Source: JAOAFZ01 sp964412815 (lineage in GTDB: Bacteria > Patescibacteriota > Microgenomatia > UBA1406 > GWC2-37-13). From it: a stretch of DNA of 64,000 nucleotides. The position numbers and the translations under genes are program-made. The notes beneath the pieces are model-generated. The model saw nothing but the letters and a program-made list of their open reading frames with translations. It made no database searches and was not told the DNA's origin. The stretch covers positions 1 through 64,000 of the forward strand of contig CAYPQF010000050.1 in assembly GCA_964412815.1 (NCBI GenBank). Direction: 5' to 3'. Shown in pieces: positions 50,050 to 59,151 of the stretch; position 1 is the first letter of the stretch; every line of letters starts with the position of its first letter.

Positions 50050-50682
50050 TCAGAGCAGGGTAAGGATATCCCGGATCGAATCGAAGACATAGTCAGGCTC
50101 TTCCTGTTTCATCAGCTCGGGTGCGAGCCCTGTGGTAACCCCGATAGTTCTGGTGTTTGCTCCTTTTCCAGCCATAATATCAAACTCCGAATCTCCCACC
50201 ATCGCGGCAGACTCCGGTTGCTGCTGAAAGTGGGTGAGCGCCTTTAAGACTCCTTCCGGATGCGGTTTCGGATTCACGACATCTTCGATCGCTATTACCA
50301 GATCGATATGTTTTGTGAGATCTGTTACTTCGAGTAAGGTGATGGTTGAGTCACGTTTCCGGTTGGTAACGGCAGCGACAGCAATGCCACGCGCTTTAAG
50401 AGCAAGCAGGGTTGATTCTACATCTTCGAAGGGCTGTACCAGGTCCATATTCCGTTCCTGAAACTCATCATGGAGCTTCATCAGTGGCACCGGATCAAAA
50501 CCGGGTGCAAGCTCCTGATAGCAGACATCGAGCGGTTTCCCGAACATCCGGCGCAGCTGTTCGCGGTGATCTGCGGGCGGCAAAATTGTTCCCAGCACGT
50601 ACTCGTAGGAACGCTGTACAAACTCACTGGTGTTCAGTAACGTTCCATCAACATCAAAGCAAATGGCAGTTAGTCGGGTCAT
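50050..50682 (-). CDS. HAD-family phosphatase (phosphoglycolate-phosphatase type)
   Basis: A 210-residue HAD hydrolase: motif I CFDVDGTLLNT, motif II AAVTNRK, motif III Lys in VNPKPHPEGVL and motif IV MVGDSEFDIMAGKGA. The helical cap sits between I and II. It is closest to Gph/PpaX-type enzymes acting on phosphoglycolate or pyrophosphate; the substrate is not proven. TACACT lies 6 nt before the ATG. Confidence 0.92.
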   Translation of the reverse strand: MTRLTAICFDVDGTLLNTSEFVQRSYEYVLGTILPPADHREQLRRMFGKPLDVCYQELAPGFDPVPLMKLHDEFQERNMDLVQPFEDVESTLLALKARGIAVAAVTNRKRDSTITLLEVTDLTKHIDLVIAIEDVVNPKPHPEGVLKALTHFQQQPESAAMVGDSEFDIMAGKGANTRTIGVTTGLAPELMKQEEPDYVFDSIRDILTLL

Positions 50683-50688
50683 AGTGCA

Positions 50689-50694
50689 AGTGTA
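50689..50694 (-). promoter_or_regulatory. -10 element (TACACT) of a leaderless start
   Basis: TACACT on the minus strand ends 6 nt before the ATG at 50682. It is divergent from the TAGAAT at 50729. Confidence 0.5.
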
Positions 50695-50728
50695 CCATTT
50701 ATTACGCTTATTCAGAACTGTTTTTTGT

Positions 50729-50734
50729 TAGAAT
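50729..50734 (+). promoter_or_regulatory. -10 element (TAGAAT) of a leaderless start
   Basis: TAGAAT ends 6 nt before the ATG at 50741. Confidence 0.55.
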
Positions 50735-50740
50735 AAGCAC

Positions 50741-51499
50741 ATGCCGAATATGACGCTTTCCAATAAGAATATCCACTACGAGACCTACGGGACCGGACAG
50801 CCGATACTGTTTGTACATGGTTGGGGAGGGAGTATTAAGAGCCTCCGGAAGCTAGCTAAACTCGCAAGCGAGACACACAAAACCTATATCATTGACCTTC
50901 CCGGCTTCGGGAAAAGCGATAATCCTGATCCCTCTTGGGGGGTAGAGGAGTATGCTGCCGTAGTAACAGCATTTATAGCTGAACAGAAACTCAACAATCT
51001 GATCTATTTTGGCCATTCGTTCGGGGGCAGCCTGGGAATCTATCTAACAGCTCAACATCAGGCTCCCGTTAAAAAACTTATCTTGTGTGCCAGTTCGTAT
51101 AAAAGAACCGGTAAAAGTTCTGCTGTTGCAGTACGTATTAACCGTATAGTCGAAACCTATCTGCCGTTTTTTTCCCATACCTGGAAAGTGATTAAACCGC
51201 TGCTGTACCGCATCTTTTTTCCCAACTCGGACTACGGGAAGTACCCACACCTGATTCCCAACTTCCGCAAGATTGTCACTCACGATCTGACGCCGCTGGT
51301 CAACCAGATTACGGTTCCGACACTGTTGCTGTGGGGTGAACGGGATACCTATACTCCGGTAGCACTTGCTGATGAACTGGAAGCAACGATCAACGGATCA
51401 AAAAAGGTGATATTCCCGTTTAAACGTCATAATCTCCCTATTCGATACCCGGAAGTAGTGTACGAAAAAATGAAACCCTTTCTCGCGTCTAAGAAATAA
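50741..51499 (+). CDS. Alpha/beta hydrolase
   Basis: A 252-residue alpha/beta hydrolase: oxyanion loop FVHGWGGS, nucleophile elbow FGHSFGGSLG (Ser), acid in LWGERDTYTP and a late His (KRHNLPIRYPE). The cap region (KPLLYRIFFPNSDYGKY) is helical. The substrate is unknown. The next gene, 75 nt downstream, encodes the Mur ligase and has its own -10 box. Confidence 0.9.
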   Translation: MPNMTLSNKNIHYETYGTGQPILFVHGWGGSIKSLRKLAKLASETHKTYIIDLPGFGKSDNPDPSWGVEEYAAVVTAFIAEQKLNNLIYFGHSFGGSLGIYLTAQHQAPVKKLILCASSYKRTGKSSAVAVRINRIVETYLPFFSHTWKVIKPLLYRIFFPNSDYGKYPHLIPNFRKIVTHDLTPLVNQITVPTLLLWGERDTYTPVALADELEATINGSKKVIFPFKRHNLPIRYPEVVYEKMKPFLASKK

Positions 51500-51562
51500 C
51501 AATCCCGAAGTGAGCATCCCGTAATGTATTATGTATCGTATCTGCTGCGCACTTCCATATAC

Positions 51563-51568
51563 TATAAT
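51563..51568 (+). promoter_or_regulatory. -10 element (TATAAT) of a leaderless start
   Basis: TATAAT ends 5 nt before the ATG at 51574. Confidence 0.55.
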
Positions 51569-51573
51569 GGAGT

Positions 51574-53013
51574 ATGATTCTCGTGAAGTTTATCTTACTT
51601 GTACTCATTCTGTTTGTCTTTCTTGCAAAGATGCTTGCGTTTCTCTATCGTTTTCAGATTAAAGAATACCGTTTTGACCGACTGTTTTCCTCTATTCGAG
51701 AAACCGGCTGGTTTCCGTTTTTATACAGTTCCGAGTTTCGTATGCCGGCAAAGTCCGTACGCAATCTGGGGATTATTGCGGTGTTATTTGTACTGTCCCT
51801 TCCGGTTACACTGCTTGCATACTATTTAACTGCTCCGATACTCTTGCTCGCACTTATTCTGATGCCTGTGCAGGCCTTTTTACTGGTTAGTATGTGTGTA
51901 TTTTTCACCGATATTCCGGTCTTTATCTATCGTGAACTGAAAATTAAGCAGGCAGCACGTCTAGTGGCTGCCAGCAAAGCCCATATGATCGCCATCACGG
52001 GTTCGTATGGGAAATCTTCGGTGAAAGAACTGCTTTACAGCTTGCTCTCAACCCGATTTAAGGTAGGAAAGACAGATAAAAATATGAATACGGATATCGG
52101 TGTTGCACTCTGTATTATGCGCAGTCTCAAAAAAAACAGTGAGTTCTTTATCGCGGAAGTGGGTGCGTACCGGCTGGGAGAGACTGCAAAAATTGCGTCG
52201 TTTATCAAACCCAAAAGTGTTATTGTGACCGCGTTTGGTAACCAGCATGTAGACCTGTATGGCTCTAAAGAAGCTCTGGTACTGGCTGAATCCGAGCCGC
52301 TTCAGTTTTTGAATGAAGACGGAGTTGCCTACCTGAATGCTGATATCCCTGAGTTTGCGGAGATTACCCAGGGAGCACAATACCGCATCCGTACCTATTC
52401 CATGAAGAAAAAATCTGCATCTATCTATGCGTCAAACATGAAAGCTGACGCACGAGGAACCCAGGCAACCATCCACCTGGGCGAACATACCTTTGAAATC
52501 CAGACCAAACTGTTGGGATCGCACTCGATCCAGAATCTACTGCCTTGTATTTTGTTTGCCCGTGATCACGGTGTTTCTGTAACCGATATTCGGCGCGCCA
52601 TTGCAGGGGTAGAAGCAATTCCGCATAAGCTTTCACTTCACTCCGGCTTACATGATTCAACGATCATCAGTGATAGCATCAACTCGAATGTAAACGGCTT
52701 TATCGAAGCCATAAAGGTAGCACACATGTTCCCTCAGAAACATAAATATATTGTCTCAAAAGGCATTATCGAACTGGGAGTACAAAAACAGGAGTCATAT
52801 CATCAGATTGTAGAAGAACTGAAACATACTCATCTCACGTTACTGACAACAGATAAGGATTTTGCTGACCTGACAGTTCGATCACAGGTGCAAGTGTTTC
52901 CAAACGAAGCAGAGTTACAGACCTATATCGACAAACATCTCCATAAGGATACCTTGCTGGTAATCGAAGGCAGATTCCCGCAGGCATTTATCTCCCGCTA
53001 TATCAAGCAATAA
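51574..53013 (+). CDS. Membrane-anchored Mur ligase (MurF-like)
   Basis: A 479-residue protein. The first 135 residues hold about four membrane segments in place of the usual UDP-sugar-binding domain. The Mur ATPase core follows: P-loop AITGSYGKSSVKELL, GKTDKNMNTDIGVA, EVGAYRLGE, VTAFGNQHVDLYGS and the C-terminal SHSIQNLLPCILFARDHG, then DSINSNVNGFIEAI. The order matches MurF (D-Ala-D-Ala adding), but the altered N-terminus suggests a lipid-linked or other substrate. No other mur genes are adjacent. Confidence 0.85.
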   Translation: MILVKFILLVLILFVFLAKMLAFLYRFQIKEYRFDRLFSSIRETGWFPFLYSSEFRMPAKSVRNLGIIAVLFVLSLPVTLLAYYLTAPILLLALILMPVQAFLLVSMCVFFTDIPVFIYRELKIKQAARLVAASKAHMIAITGSYGKSSVKELLYSLLSTRFKVGKTDKNMNTDIGVALCIMRSLKKNSEFFIAEVGAYRLGETAKIASFIKPKSVIVTAFGNQHVDLYGSKEALVLAESEPLQFLNEDGVAYLNADIPEFAEITQGAQYRIRTYSMKKKSASIYASNMKADARGTQATIHLGEHTFEIQTKLLGSHSIQNLLPCILFARDHGVSVTDIRRAIAGVEAIPHKLSLHSGLHDSTIISDSINSNVNGFIEAIKVAHMFPQKHKYIVSKGIIELGVQKQESYHQIVEELKHTHLTLLTTDKDFADLTVRSQVQVFPNEAELQTYIDKHLHKDTLLVIEGRFPQAFISRYIKQ

Positions 53014-53089
53014 CTCGTACTGCAAAAAGAATTAACAGCATATTTCTTTAAAAAGAAGCGTGGAATTCGTAGAAAAATGTGATGCGAGT

Positions 53090-53114
53090 GCGGTGGGGGA
53101 GTGACCCCCACCGC
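53090..53114 (-). terminator. Hairpin after the 53176 lipoprotein gene
   Basis: GCGGTGGGGG and CCCCCACCGC pair perfectly around AGTGA. No T tract on the minus strand. Confidence 0.65.
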
Positions 53115-53175
53115 GCCTCTGACGACCTCCAATCCGATACTGAGTCCGGCCATGCCGTGTCTTACGCCTGTGGTA

Positions 53176-53847
53176 CTACGGGGTCGGCGTGGCCTCCGGG
53201 GCCGTCACGTGGACGGTGACCGGAAGCTCGGCCAGCCAGTAGATCAGCTGCTGCTCGTCGTACAGGGCCATGTAGATGGTCCCGCTGTACGTCTCGCCGG
53301 CCCGGATGCTCTCACCGTGGACGTGGAAGTTCTCGCCGGGGTTGCCGGGCGAGGTCCAGTTGGCGGGCAGGCTGCCCGACGCGATGTGGAAGCCGATGTC
53401 CTGGTTCATCTTGCCGCTGTCGTCGACCAGCGGCGTGACCGCGATCATGAAGCCGTCGGCGCCGTCCAGGCCGAAGGTCTGGATGAGCACCTCCGTGTCG
53501 TAGTTGTAGCTGTTGGCGGGGACGGTCAGCTCCAGGCGCTCAGGGATGAACCGGCCGAGTGGCTCGGCCGACAGGGTGTAGCCGTCGAACCGCTTGAGGA
53601 ACTCCGCCAGGTATGTGTCGACGGTGGGCTGACCGAGGTCCTCGTACTCCTCGGCACCGGCGATGGTGGCCTGCGTATCCGGGAAAACCGTCGGCTTGGG
53701 GGCCACAGCAGTGGCCTCGGTCACGGGGATGGCCGTCGGGAGCGGGGCCGGGTTGGTGCCGCCACAGGCGACGAGCAGCAGGCCGAAGACCGCGGCGATA
53801 AAGGCGAGCCGGATACGGGACGAGCGAACGATGTCGATGAACAGCAT
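53176..53847 (-). CDS. Lipoprotein with beta-rich domain, GC-rich class
   Basis: A 223-residue protein with a lipoprotein signal: FIAAVFGLLLVACGG puts the lipid-modified Cys near residue 27. A Pro/Thr/Ala linker follows (PLPTAIPVTEATAVAPK), then a beta-rich domain with GYTLSAEPLGRFIPERLELTV, DGFMIAVTPLVDD and SGTIYMALYDEQQLIYWLAEL. It has a PTP-rich end. No family is recognised. The ATG at 53847 follows TGGAGT; longer in-frame starts lack support. The long structured leader upstream is noted separately. Confidence 0.7.
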   Translation of the reverse strand: MLFIDIVRSSRIRLAFIAAVFGLLLVACGGTNPAPLPTAIPVTEATAVAPKPTVFPDTQATIAGAEEYEDLGQPTVDTYLAEFLKRFDGYTLSAEPLGRFIPERLELTVPANSYNYDTEVLIQTFGLDGADGFMIAVTPLVDDSGKMNQDIGFHIASGSLPANWTSPGNPGENFHVHGESIRAGETYSGTIYMALYDEQQLIYWLAELPVTVHVTAPEATPTP

Positions 53848-53955
53848 ACGAATACTCCATGCTGGATGGTTGAAAGACGCGAACGCTGTGGTCAAAAAAA
53901 TGGGAGTGAGCGCTACACCTCCATCTGAACCTCTCGTGTATATCGGATTGTCGGT

Positions 53956-54050
53956 CAAAGAGAGGTTCCTGCGTACCATATCGGTATTGAGTATGTTCCG
54001 GAAGCTTCGTCAGAAATACTCATGAAATGGGACACAACAACCTCTCTTTG
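53956..54050 (-). promoter_or_regulatory. Nested inverted repeats in the lipoprotein mRNA leader
   Basis: CAAAGAGAGGTT (53956-53967) and AACCTCTCTTTG (54039-54050) are perfect 12-base arms. Inside them GAGTAT (53989-53994) pairs with ATACTC (54016-54021). A TATACT-like -10 sits just upstream (54068-54075 on the complement). The leader RNA would fold as a long hairpin about 110 nt before the ATG. Confidence 0.5.
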
Positions 54051-54137
54051 GTGTCAAAGAACAACCTATAGTATAGCAGGCCGCTGATGCATTATCAAGT
54101 TAAGAATTAGTAGCAGAACTCCTTTAGATCTCCCCAG

Positions 54138-56306
54138 TTACTTTAATCCCAGATGACGGGTATATTCATTAATATAACGATAGCTTTTTTCGATTCCCAG
54201 TGCTTTCATAGCCTTCGTCCCTTCTTCAAACAATTGTTGGGCTTCGGTTTTGTACCCCAGACGCGTATAAACCTGCGCCAGTCCGATATTACTAAACCAG
54301 GTATATGTCCCTCTGGTAAGTGGCATAGCAGCTTCCGGTTTAAGCGCTTCTTCAAAATACTTCCGCGCAGTATGCCAATCCTGCTGAACTAAAGCAAGTA
54401 CTCCATAATGAGAGTTCAAGACCGAGCGATACATGATGCGCTGATTGAGCGATGGCGACAAAAGCAGCGATTCAAATGATTTATCCAGCATCTGTCTTGC
54501 CTGATCAAACTGGGAAACAGCGACATAATATTCACTGAGATAGCGGTAACAATGAGAGACGCCCAACATCAGATCCTGAGACGCAAACAGCGCGCATGCA
54601 CTTTCCAGCAGTTCTTTCGCAGTTCCGGTTGGTTCTTTCATAATAAGCAACTTCCCGTAGCGCATATACGCTTCGGCAATACTGGCAGGGGAGCGGGAGA
54701 TTTCACTCAGCTCGACCGCACGCTTTGCATATGCCAGCGCCCGGTCAAGGTTGGTGTCGTAATAACAGAGCCGGCCCAGATCGTGAGTTAAACAGAAAAT
54801 CTGAGTTCCCAAATCCTGTCTCTGTTCTGCAATCTGAAGAACAGATTTGCTACAAGACTGAAAATTCTTCCAATAGACCACATGAAAGTAATACGGGCTA
54901 AACAGCTTCCATAATTCGCACACGAGTGGTTGTTTACCGGAAATACCGGCCCTGAGCGCACCGGCAATTGAATCAATCTCAGGCATCATGAGTTCATAAA
55001 ATCCTGCCTGTTTATGAATCCGTTTAATAAACCTGATGTAATAAGAGATGATCCAGGTGGTATGCACGTTATTCAGGTAGCGGGTACGAACATACGATTT
55101 CACAAACGGATGCAGCTGAACGCGCCCCGGTTGCGGAAACTGTACCAGTGACAGGTCATAGAGCTGTTGCACCAGCTCTTCCGGTGATGTTAGCGCAGAT
55201 ACCGCAACCGTTGCGCCATCGAACGACGCTATACGTGACAGTATAGTAAGCTGTACCGGACTCAGTTGCTGAAACACGTAATCGAGAGACCGGCCCAGGG
55301 TAGTATTATGATATGCCAGGGACTGAAGAGGTATTGTTGCCGGTGAGACAGTACTAAGAGCCTCTTCGACTGTTATGTGTTTGTTCAGAATCTGTTTTGC
55401 AAGCATCTGAAGTGCAAGCGGGTTATTTCCAACTGTTTCTGAAAGTTGCTGGAGTTCTGCTTTATGCATTTCTACCGATGCTTTTCCCAAAATACGACTG
55501 AAAAGTGCTTCACTTTCTTCCGTGGAAAACGGTTCTACCTGAAACTGTCTGCTGGTGGCCGAGACCAGCCCGGGATACTGCGGTCCAGTTACCAGCACAG
55601 CACTATGTGAAGAGTTTGGCAACAGAAGGTCCAGCGGGGTATCCGATGAAACGTTATCAAAGATCAGCAATACGCGCTTTCGGGCAATCGTACTTCGATA
55701 GAGCTCTGCTGCCCGTTCGAGCGGCACATTGAATCCGACCTGGTTGCCAAAGGTATGGCAGATAGAGCTGATAACCTGGTCGGGGCTACTGGTATCAAGC
55801 TGATACCATAAGATCCCGTCAGGAAACCAGTCTTGAAGCTGATGCGCTACTGCTATGGCAATACTTGTCTTTCCTACGGCTGACGGACCGTGGAGCAATA
55901 CCGTATGAAACTCTTTGAGTGACTGTTTCACCTGTTCGATCAAGATTGTCCTTCCTTCAAAAAACGTCAGCTGACGTGGAACGGTGAACGGGAAGTCCAC
56001 CTGCAGGGGATAGGGGAGTGTTTGCAGTTCTTCTGTCGTTAAGCCCGGTTGACCAGCAGCTTCCATAAACTGTGCTCCCTCCGCACGGGTACGAATAGCT
56101 TTTTTCTGGACAAATAGACGAACAATCGCGAGCAGTAGATCGCGATCCCGGGGGACACGGGATCCCTTCTGCCAATGAGAAAACAAACTTGATTCGTAAA
56201 AGTAGCCAAACTCCTGGAGGAGGTCACCAAACTCTGCCAATGTTTCACACTCCGATCGGAGCCGGTATTTTCTAAACAAACTGCCAAAAAGATACGAGTT
56301 TTTCAT
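54138..56306 (-). CDS. HTH-STAND (NB-ARC) ATPase with C-terminal TPR repeats
   Basis: A 722-residue multidomain protein. Residues 1-75 resemble a Cro/XRE-type helix-turn-helix (FGSLFRKYRLRSECETLAEFGDLL, then FSHWQKGSRVPRDRDLLLAI). The NB-ARC ATPase follows at about 110-400: Walker A GPSAVGKTSI, Walker B RVLLIFDNV, sensor LVTGPQYPGL and GxP-type GNNPLALQML. The last 300 residues are helical TPR-like repeats (AYMRYGKLL, CYRYLSEYYVAV, NIGLAQVYTRLGY). STAND proteins of this layout are signal-gated switches that act as transcription activators or in phage defence. TAGAAT 8 nt upstream selects the ATG at 56306. Confidence 0.85.
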   Translation of the reverse strand: MKNSYLFGSLFRKYRLRSECETLAEFGDLLQEFGYFYESSLFSHWQKGSRVPRDRDLLLAIVRLFVQKKAIRTRAEGAQFMEAAGQPGLTTEELQTLPYPLQVDFPFTVPRQLTFFEGRTILIEQVKQSLKEFHTVLLHGPSAVGKTSIAIAVAHQLQDWFPDGILWYQLDTSSPDQVISSICHTFGNQVGFNVPLERAAELYRSTIARKRVLLIFDNVSSDTPLDLLLPNSSHSAVLVTGPQYPGLVSATSRQFQVEPFSTEESEALFSRILGKASVEMHKAELQQLSETVGNNPLALQMLAKQILNKHITVEEALSTVSPATIPLQSLAYHNTTLGRSLDYVFQQLSPVQLTILSRIASFDGATVAVSALTSPEELVQQLYDLSLVQFPQPGRVQLHPFVKSYVRTRYLNNVHTTWIISYYIRFIKRIHKQAGFYELMMPEIDSIAGALRAGISGKQPLVCELWKLFSPYYFHVVYWKNFQSCSKSVLQIAEQRQDLGTQIFCLTHDLGRLCYYDTNLDRALAYAKRAVELSEISRSPASIAEAYMRYGKLLIMKEPTGTAKELLESACALFASQDLMLGVSHCYRYLSEYYVAVSQFDQARQMLDKSFESLLLSPSLNQRIMYRSVLNSHYGVLALVQQDWHTARKYFEEALKPEAAMPLTRGTYTWFSNIGLAQVYTRLGYKTEAQQLFEEGTKAMKALGIEKSYRYINEYTRHLGLK

Positions 56307-56791
56307 GTGGCTGTATTCTAGCAGAAATATTGTCAAAATAATTGACATTATACCTCGACACCACCTTTACACATTAGCTTTTAAGAAAAAAGCAAACTCT
56401 ATCAAGTAACAGCATGTTCGAAATCAAAAATAGATCGAAGTTGAAATTTCACCTAACGCTCACTATAGCCCTATCCCATATGTAGGGATATGAAATGCAC
56501 ATTATTACAACAATCACAATTGAAACAACCACATCTTATTAATCACACCTCTAACATCTTTTTCTGACGAAACCAGGATTCAAAAACAGGGGAGTAAAAA
56601 ATGAGAAAAGAAACGAGCCTCATTTTTTTTCTAACGTCTGTTTGTACAGTTTTTTTTATCAAGTTATCCACATACTGCATGGTACAGAAATCCAAAGGAT
56701 CAACCGTTATGCTGATGGGGTACATGGTTCCCATAAAAAGTAAGGAGAGGAGCACAGATGCAGCACCGAGACGAATATACTATAATATGTC
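56307..56791. other. 485-bp AT-rich intergenic region between divergent genes
   Basis: It separates the STAND gene from the DegT-like gene. It holds the STAND promoter, a palindrome TATCCC-ATATGTA-GGGATA (56472-56490), one DnaA-box-like TTATCCACA (56664-56672) and TATAAT (56781-56786), 5 nt before the ATG at 56792. A 64-codon frame at 56601 has a weak GGGGAG upstream but no family features; I do not call it a gene. Confidence 0.5.
56315..56320 (-). promoter_or_regulatory. -10 element (TAGAAT) of the STAND gene
   Basis: TAGAAT on the minus strand ends 8 nt before the ATG at 56306 and argues against the upstream frame start at 56348. Confidence 0.5.
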
Positions 56792-58003
56792 ATGATATCT
56801 GCAGAGTTTGCGAGTAACGAACAATGGGATGACGCCTTTACCAGCATGTCTGTGATGGTTCAACCATGGAGATGGAAGCAGGGTCGGGAAGTAGAGGAGG
56901 TCAGAAAATGGCTCGCTTCAGAGTTCAATACTAAGACTTCACATATCCATCTATTTCTTTCAGGGCGTGCGGGACTGGATCATGTAATTGATGCTATCGG
57001 TCTAAAAAGTGGGGATGAGATTATTGTAACAGGATTTACCTGCGAGGCTGTCGTTCTGCCTCTGTTACGACGTGATATACATATTTCGTACGCAGACATC
57101 ACCGATTTAGATTATTCTAGCAATCTCCATACTACCAGGGGGCTAGTTAGCAATAAGACAAAGTGTCTGCTAATTCAACATACCTTCGGTATTCCTCCTC
57201 AGCGGGATCAACTACTTAAGCTGGCACAACAGCATAATCTTGTAGTAATTGAAGACATCGCTCATGGATGGAGTAGGGGAGTATTTGACAATCAAAAGTA
57301 TCCAACCATCAAGTTGCTTTCATTTGGACGATCGAAGTCTCTTTCAAGTGTTTTTGGAGGCGCAATCATCAGCAGTACCAAAGAGCAGTCAATTACATTA
57401 AACGACGTTGAGCACCGGTTATGTTATCCTTCGTTTTCTACGCTTCTCAGATTACTTCTGTACAAACCCTATGCCGTACTGGTGAAAGAATTGTACAATA
57501 CTGCACAGATTGGAAAGATACTACATAAACTTTTTACCTCTGTCCAGCTGATAATTCCGGAAATTACCGCGCAAGAGAAGAGGGGAGAGTACGATCCCTT
57601 TTTTGATACCAGATTTCCCAACGCACTTGCCGTGTTACTTCTGCATCAGATTAAAAAACTCAAACATACAGAAAAAAAGAGGAGAGATAGCACCAGAATT
57701 TACAGAGACACCTTAAACGGCAAAATACCCGATGGTCTGGCACTGGCTCGTTTTCCCGTTTTAGTAACTGATCGCCAGGCGCTCCTGGAAGAGGCACGGC
57801 GCTATAGCATGTACTTTGGGAAATGGTATACTCAGCCCGTTGCTCCGGGAGAGATAAACCTCGACTTGATGAAGTATACTGCCGGAAGTTGCCCAACCGC
57901 AGAACATATTTGTGAACATATTGTCAATCTGCCAACCAATATTACCCGGGAGCAGGCGGAAGATATTGTTCAGATCGTAAAACCATACCTGCTTCCCGCA
58001 TAA
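56792..58003 (+). CDS. DegT/DnrJ/EryC1/StrS-family PLP enzyme
   Basis: A 403-residue fold-type I enzyme of the sugar aminotransferase group: FLSGRAGLDHVIDAIGLKSGDEIIVTGFTC, YADITDLDY, IQHTFGIP, VVIEDIAHGW (cofactor Asp) and SFGRSKSLSSVFGG with the probable Schiff-base Lys. These enzymes make amino sugars for surface glycans. The His-Gly-Trp after the Asp and the shortened N-terminus make it a divergent member. No other sugar genes are adjacent. Confidence 0.82.
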   Translation: MISAEFASNEQWDDAFTSMSVMVQPWRWKQGREVEEVRKWLASEFNTKTSHIHLFLSGRAGLDHVIDAIGLKSGDEIIVTGFTCEAVVLPLLRRDIHISYADITDLDYSSNLHTTRGLVSNKTKCLLIQHTFGIPPQRDQLLKLAQQHNLVVIEDIAHGWSRGVFDNQKYPTIKLLSFGRSKSLSSVFGGAIISSTKEQSITLNDVEHRLCYPSFSTLLRLLLYKPYAVLVKELYNTAQIGKILHKLFTSVQLIIPEITAQEKRGEYDPFFDTRFPNALAVLLLHQIKKLKHTEKKRRDSTRIYRDTLNGKIPDGLALARFPVLVTDRQALLEEARRYSMYFGKWYTQPVAPGEINLDLMKYTAGSCPTAEHICEHIVNLPTNITREQAEDIVQIVKPYLLPA

Positions 58004-58026
58004 CTCAACGTTCAAAAAAAGAAATA

Positions 58027-58051
58027 CACGGGGTCGTGATACGACCCCGTG
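58027..58051 (-). terminator. Hairpin after the 58112 gene
   Basis: CACGGGGTCGT and ACGACCCCGTG pair perfectly around GAT. It may also end the convergent DegT-like gene. No T tract. Confidence 0.65.
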
Positions 58052-58111
58052 ATTCCTGCATCGCGCTACCCACTTGGGTCAGCCGTTTACCGGTGCTCGC
58101 GGATTGACACG

Positions 58112-58951
58112 TCACTCAAAGTCAGGGCTGTCAGGGGTGAATGTAATCTCCACACCCGTCCCGTCGTCTTCGTCAAACCAGACCAGGTTGTAGAGCGTTC
58201 GCATCACGATGACAGCGCCGACGGGCGCAATCATGAGCAGAATGAGCGATGCAACCTTCCAGAAGTACTCGATCGGGCGGAGCCCGTATATCCCTAGCGT
58301 AGCCCACTTCATGGAGTCGTCGTAGCAGTGCATGATGGTGAGCATGTCCAGGCCACGGCCCGGGATGTTGATCTCCACATGGACCTGATCATCGTCGTCG
58401 CTCAGGCCCACGATGTGGATGAGCCCGCCTTTGTTGGTGCGTGGGTCCAGGTAGACGATCAGGACAGCGATCATGATCTTGAGCGAACCCCAGAACTGAT
58501 CGTCACCACGGTCATTATCCTCCATGATCGAGGGAACCATCATCCAGGAAACGGTGTGCGCCAGCAGTGCGAAAAACCCCGTAGTGAAAGCCTGTTGCTG
58601 GAAATACAGGCCCAGCTCGAGCCAGGTTGGATTGTGGAAACCGGTCGTCCAGCCGAAGAACGAGGTGACCGGCACTACAATGAGTTTGCCGACCACCACC
58701 GTAAACGGATAGAGACCGTACCCCCACAGCACCACCCACCAGAGCAGAAACCCGATCCCGAAATGCAGCGTGGCCCGACGTGACAGGACATCATCAGGGA
58801 TATGCCCCGGGAATTGCTGCTTCATGATGGTGTACTGCGTTCCGATCGTGGCCATTCGGACTGCGGTCTTGAGCACGAGGAGCGGGGACATGACTGTCCA
58901 CGCGAGGGCACTGTACCGTGCTGCAGTGCCATCAAAGAGCCAGTCTGGCAT
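58112..58951 (-). CDS. Multi-pass membrane protein, GC-rich class
   Basis: A 279-residue protein with about five membrane helices (HFGIGFLLWWVVLWGYGLYPF, AFTTGFFALLAHTVSWMM, IMIAVLIVYL, LILLMIAPVGAVIVM) and an acidic C-terminus with an FDEDDG run. The mid-region DDDDQVHVEINIPGRGLDML is hydrophilic. No family is recognised. The ATG at 58951 is fixed by AGGAGG (complement at 58957-58962) 5 nt upstream; the longer frame to 59029 is unsupported. Confidence 0.65.
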   Translation of the reverse strand: MPDWLFDGTAARYSALAWTVMSPLLVLKTAVRMATIGTQYTIMKQQFPGHIPDDVLSRRATLHFGIGFLLWWVVLWGYGLYPFTVVVGKLIVVPVTSFFGWTTGFHNPTWLELGLYFQQQAFTTGFFALLAHTVSWMMVPSIMEDNDRGDDQFWGSLKIMIAVLIVYLDPRTNKGGLIHIVGLSDDDDQVHVEINIPGRGLDMLTIMHCYDDSMKWATLGIYGLRPIEYFWKVASLILLMIAPVGAVIVMRTLYNLVWFDEDDGTGVEITFTPDSPDFE

Positions 58952-59068
58952 AAGGTCCTCCTGGGTAACACTACAGGAAATGTAGCATATTATACCGTGG
59001 ATAACGTCTTTTTCGCTTCGTAATAACAAAAACTATATCGATCAAGAAGATATGAGAAAGAAGAATGA

Positions 59069-59094
59069 GGGGCACACATGGGAATGTGTGCCCC
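59069..59094 (-). terminator. Hairpin after the 59152 gene
   Basis: GGGGCACACA and TGTGTGCCCC pair perfectly around a 6-base loop, about 60 nt past the minus-strand stop. No T tract. Confidence 0.65.
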
Positions 59095-59151
59095 CTGTGT
59101 CTGAGCAAGATGTCTGTTACCCTTACGCCTGGCGGGTCTGACGGGAGTGTG

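Noticed and set aside
56601..56795. 64-codon frame with one hydrophobic segment
   Set aside because: Weak ribosome site, a poly-T-derived hydrophobic stretch, overlap with the promoter and start of the DegT-like gene.
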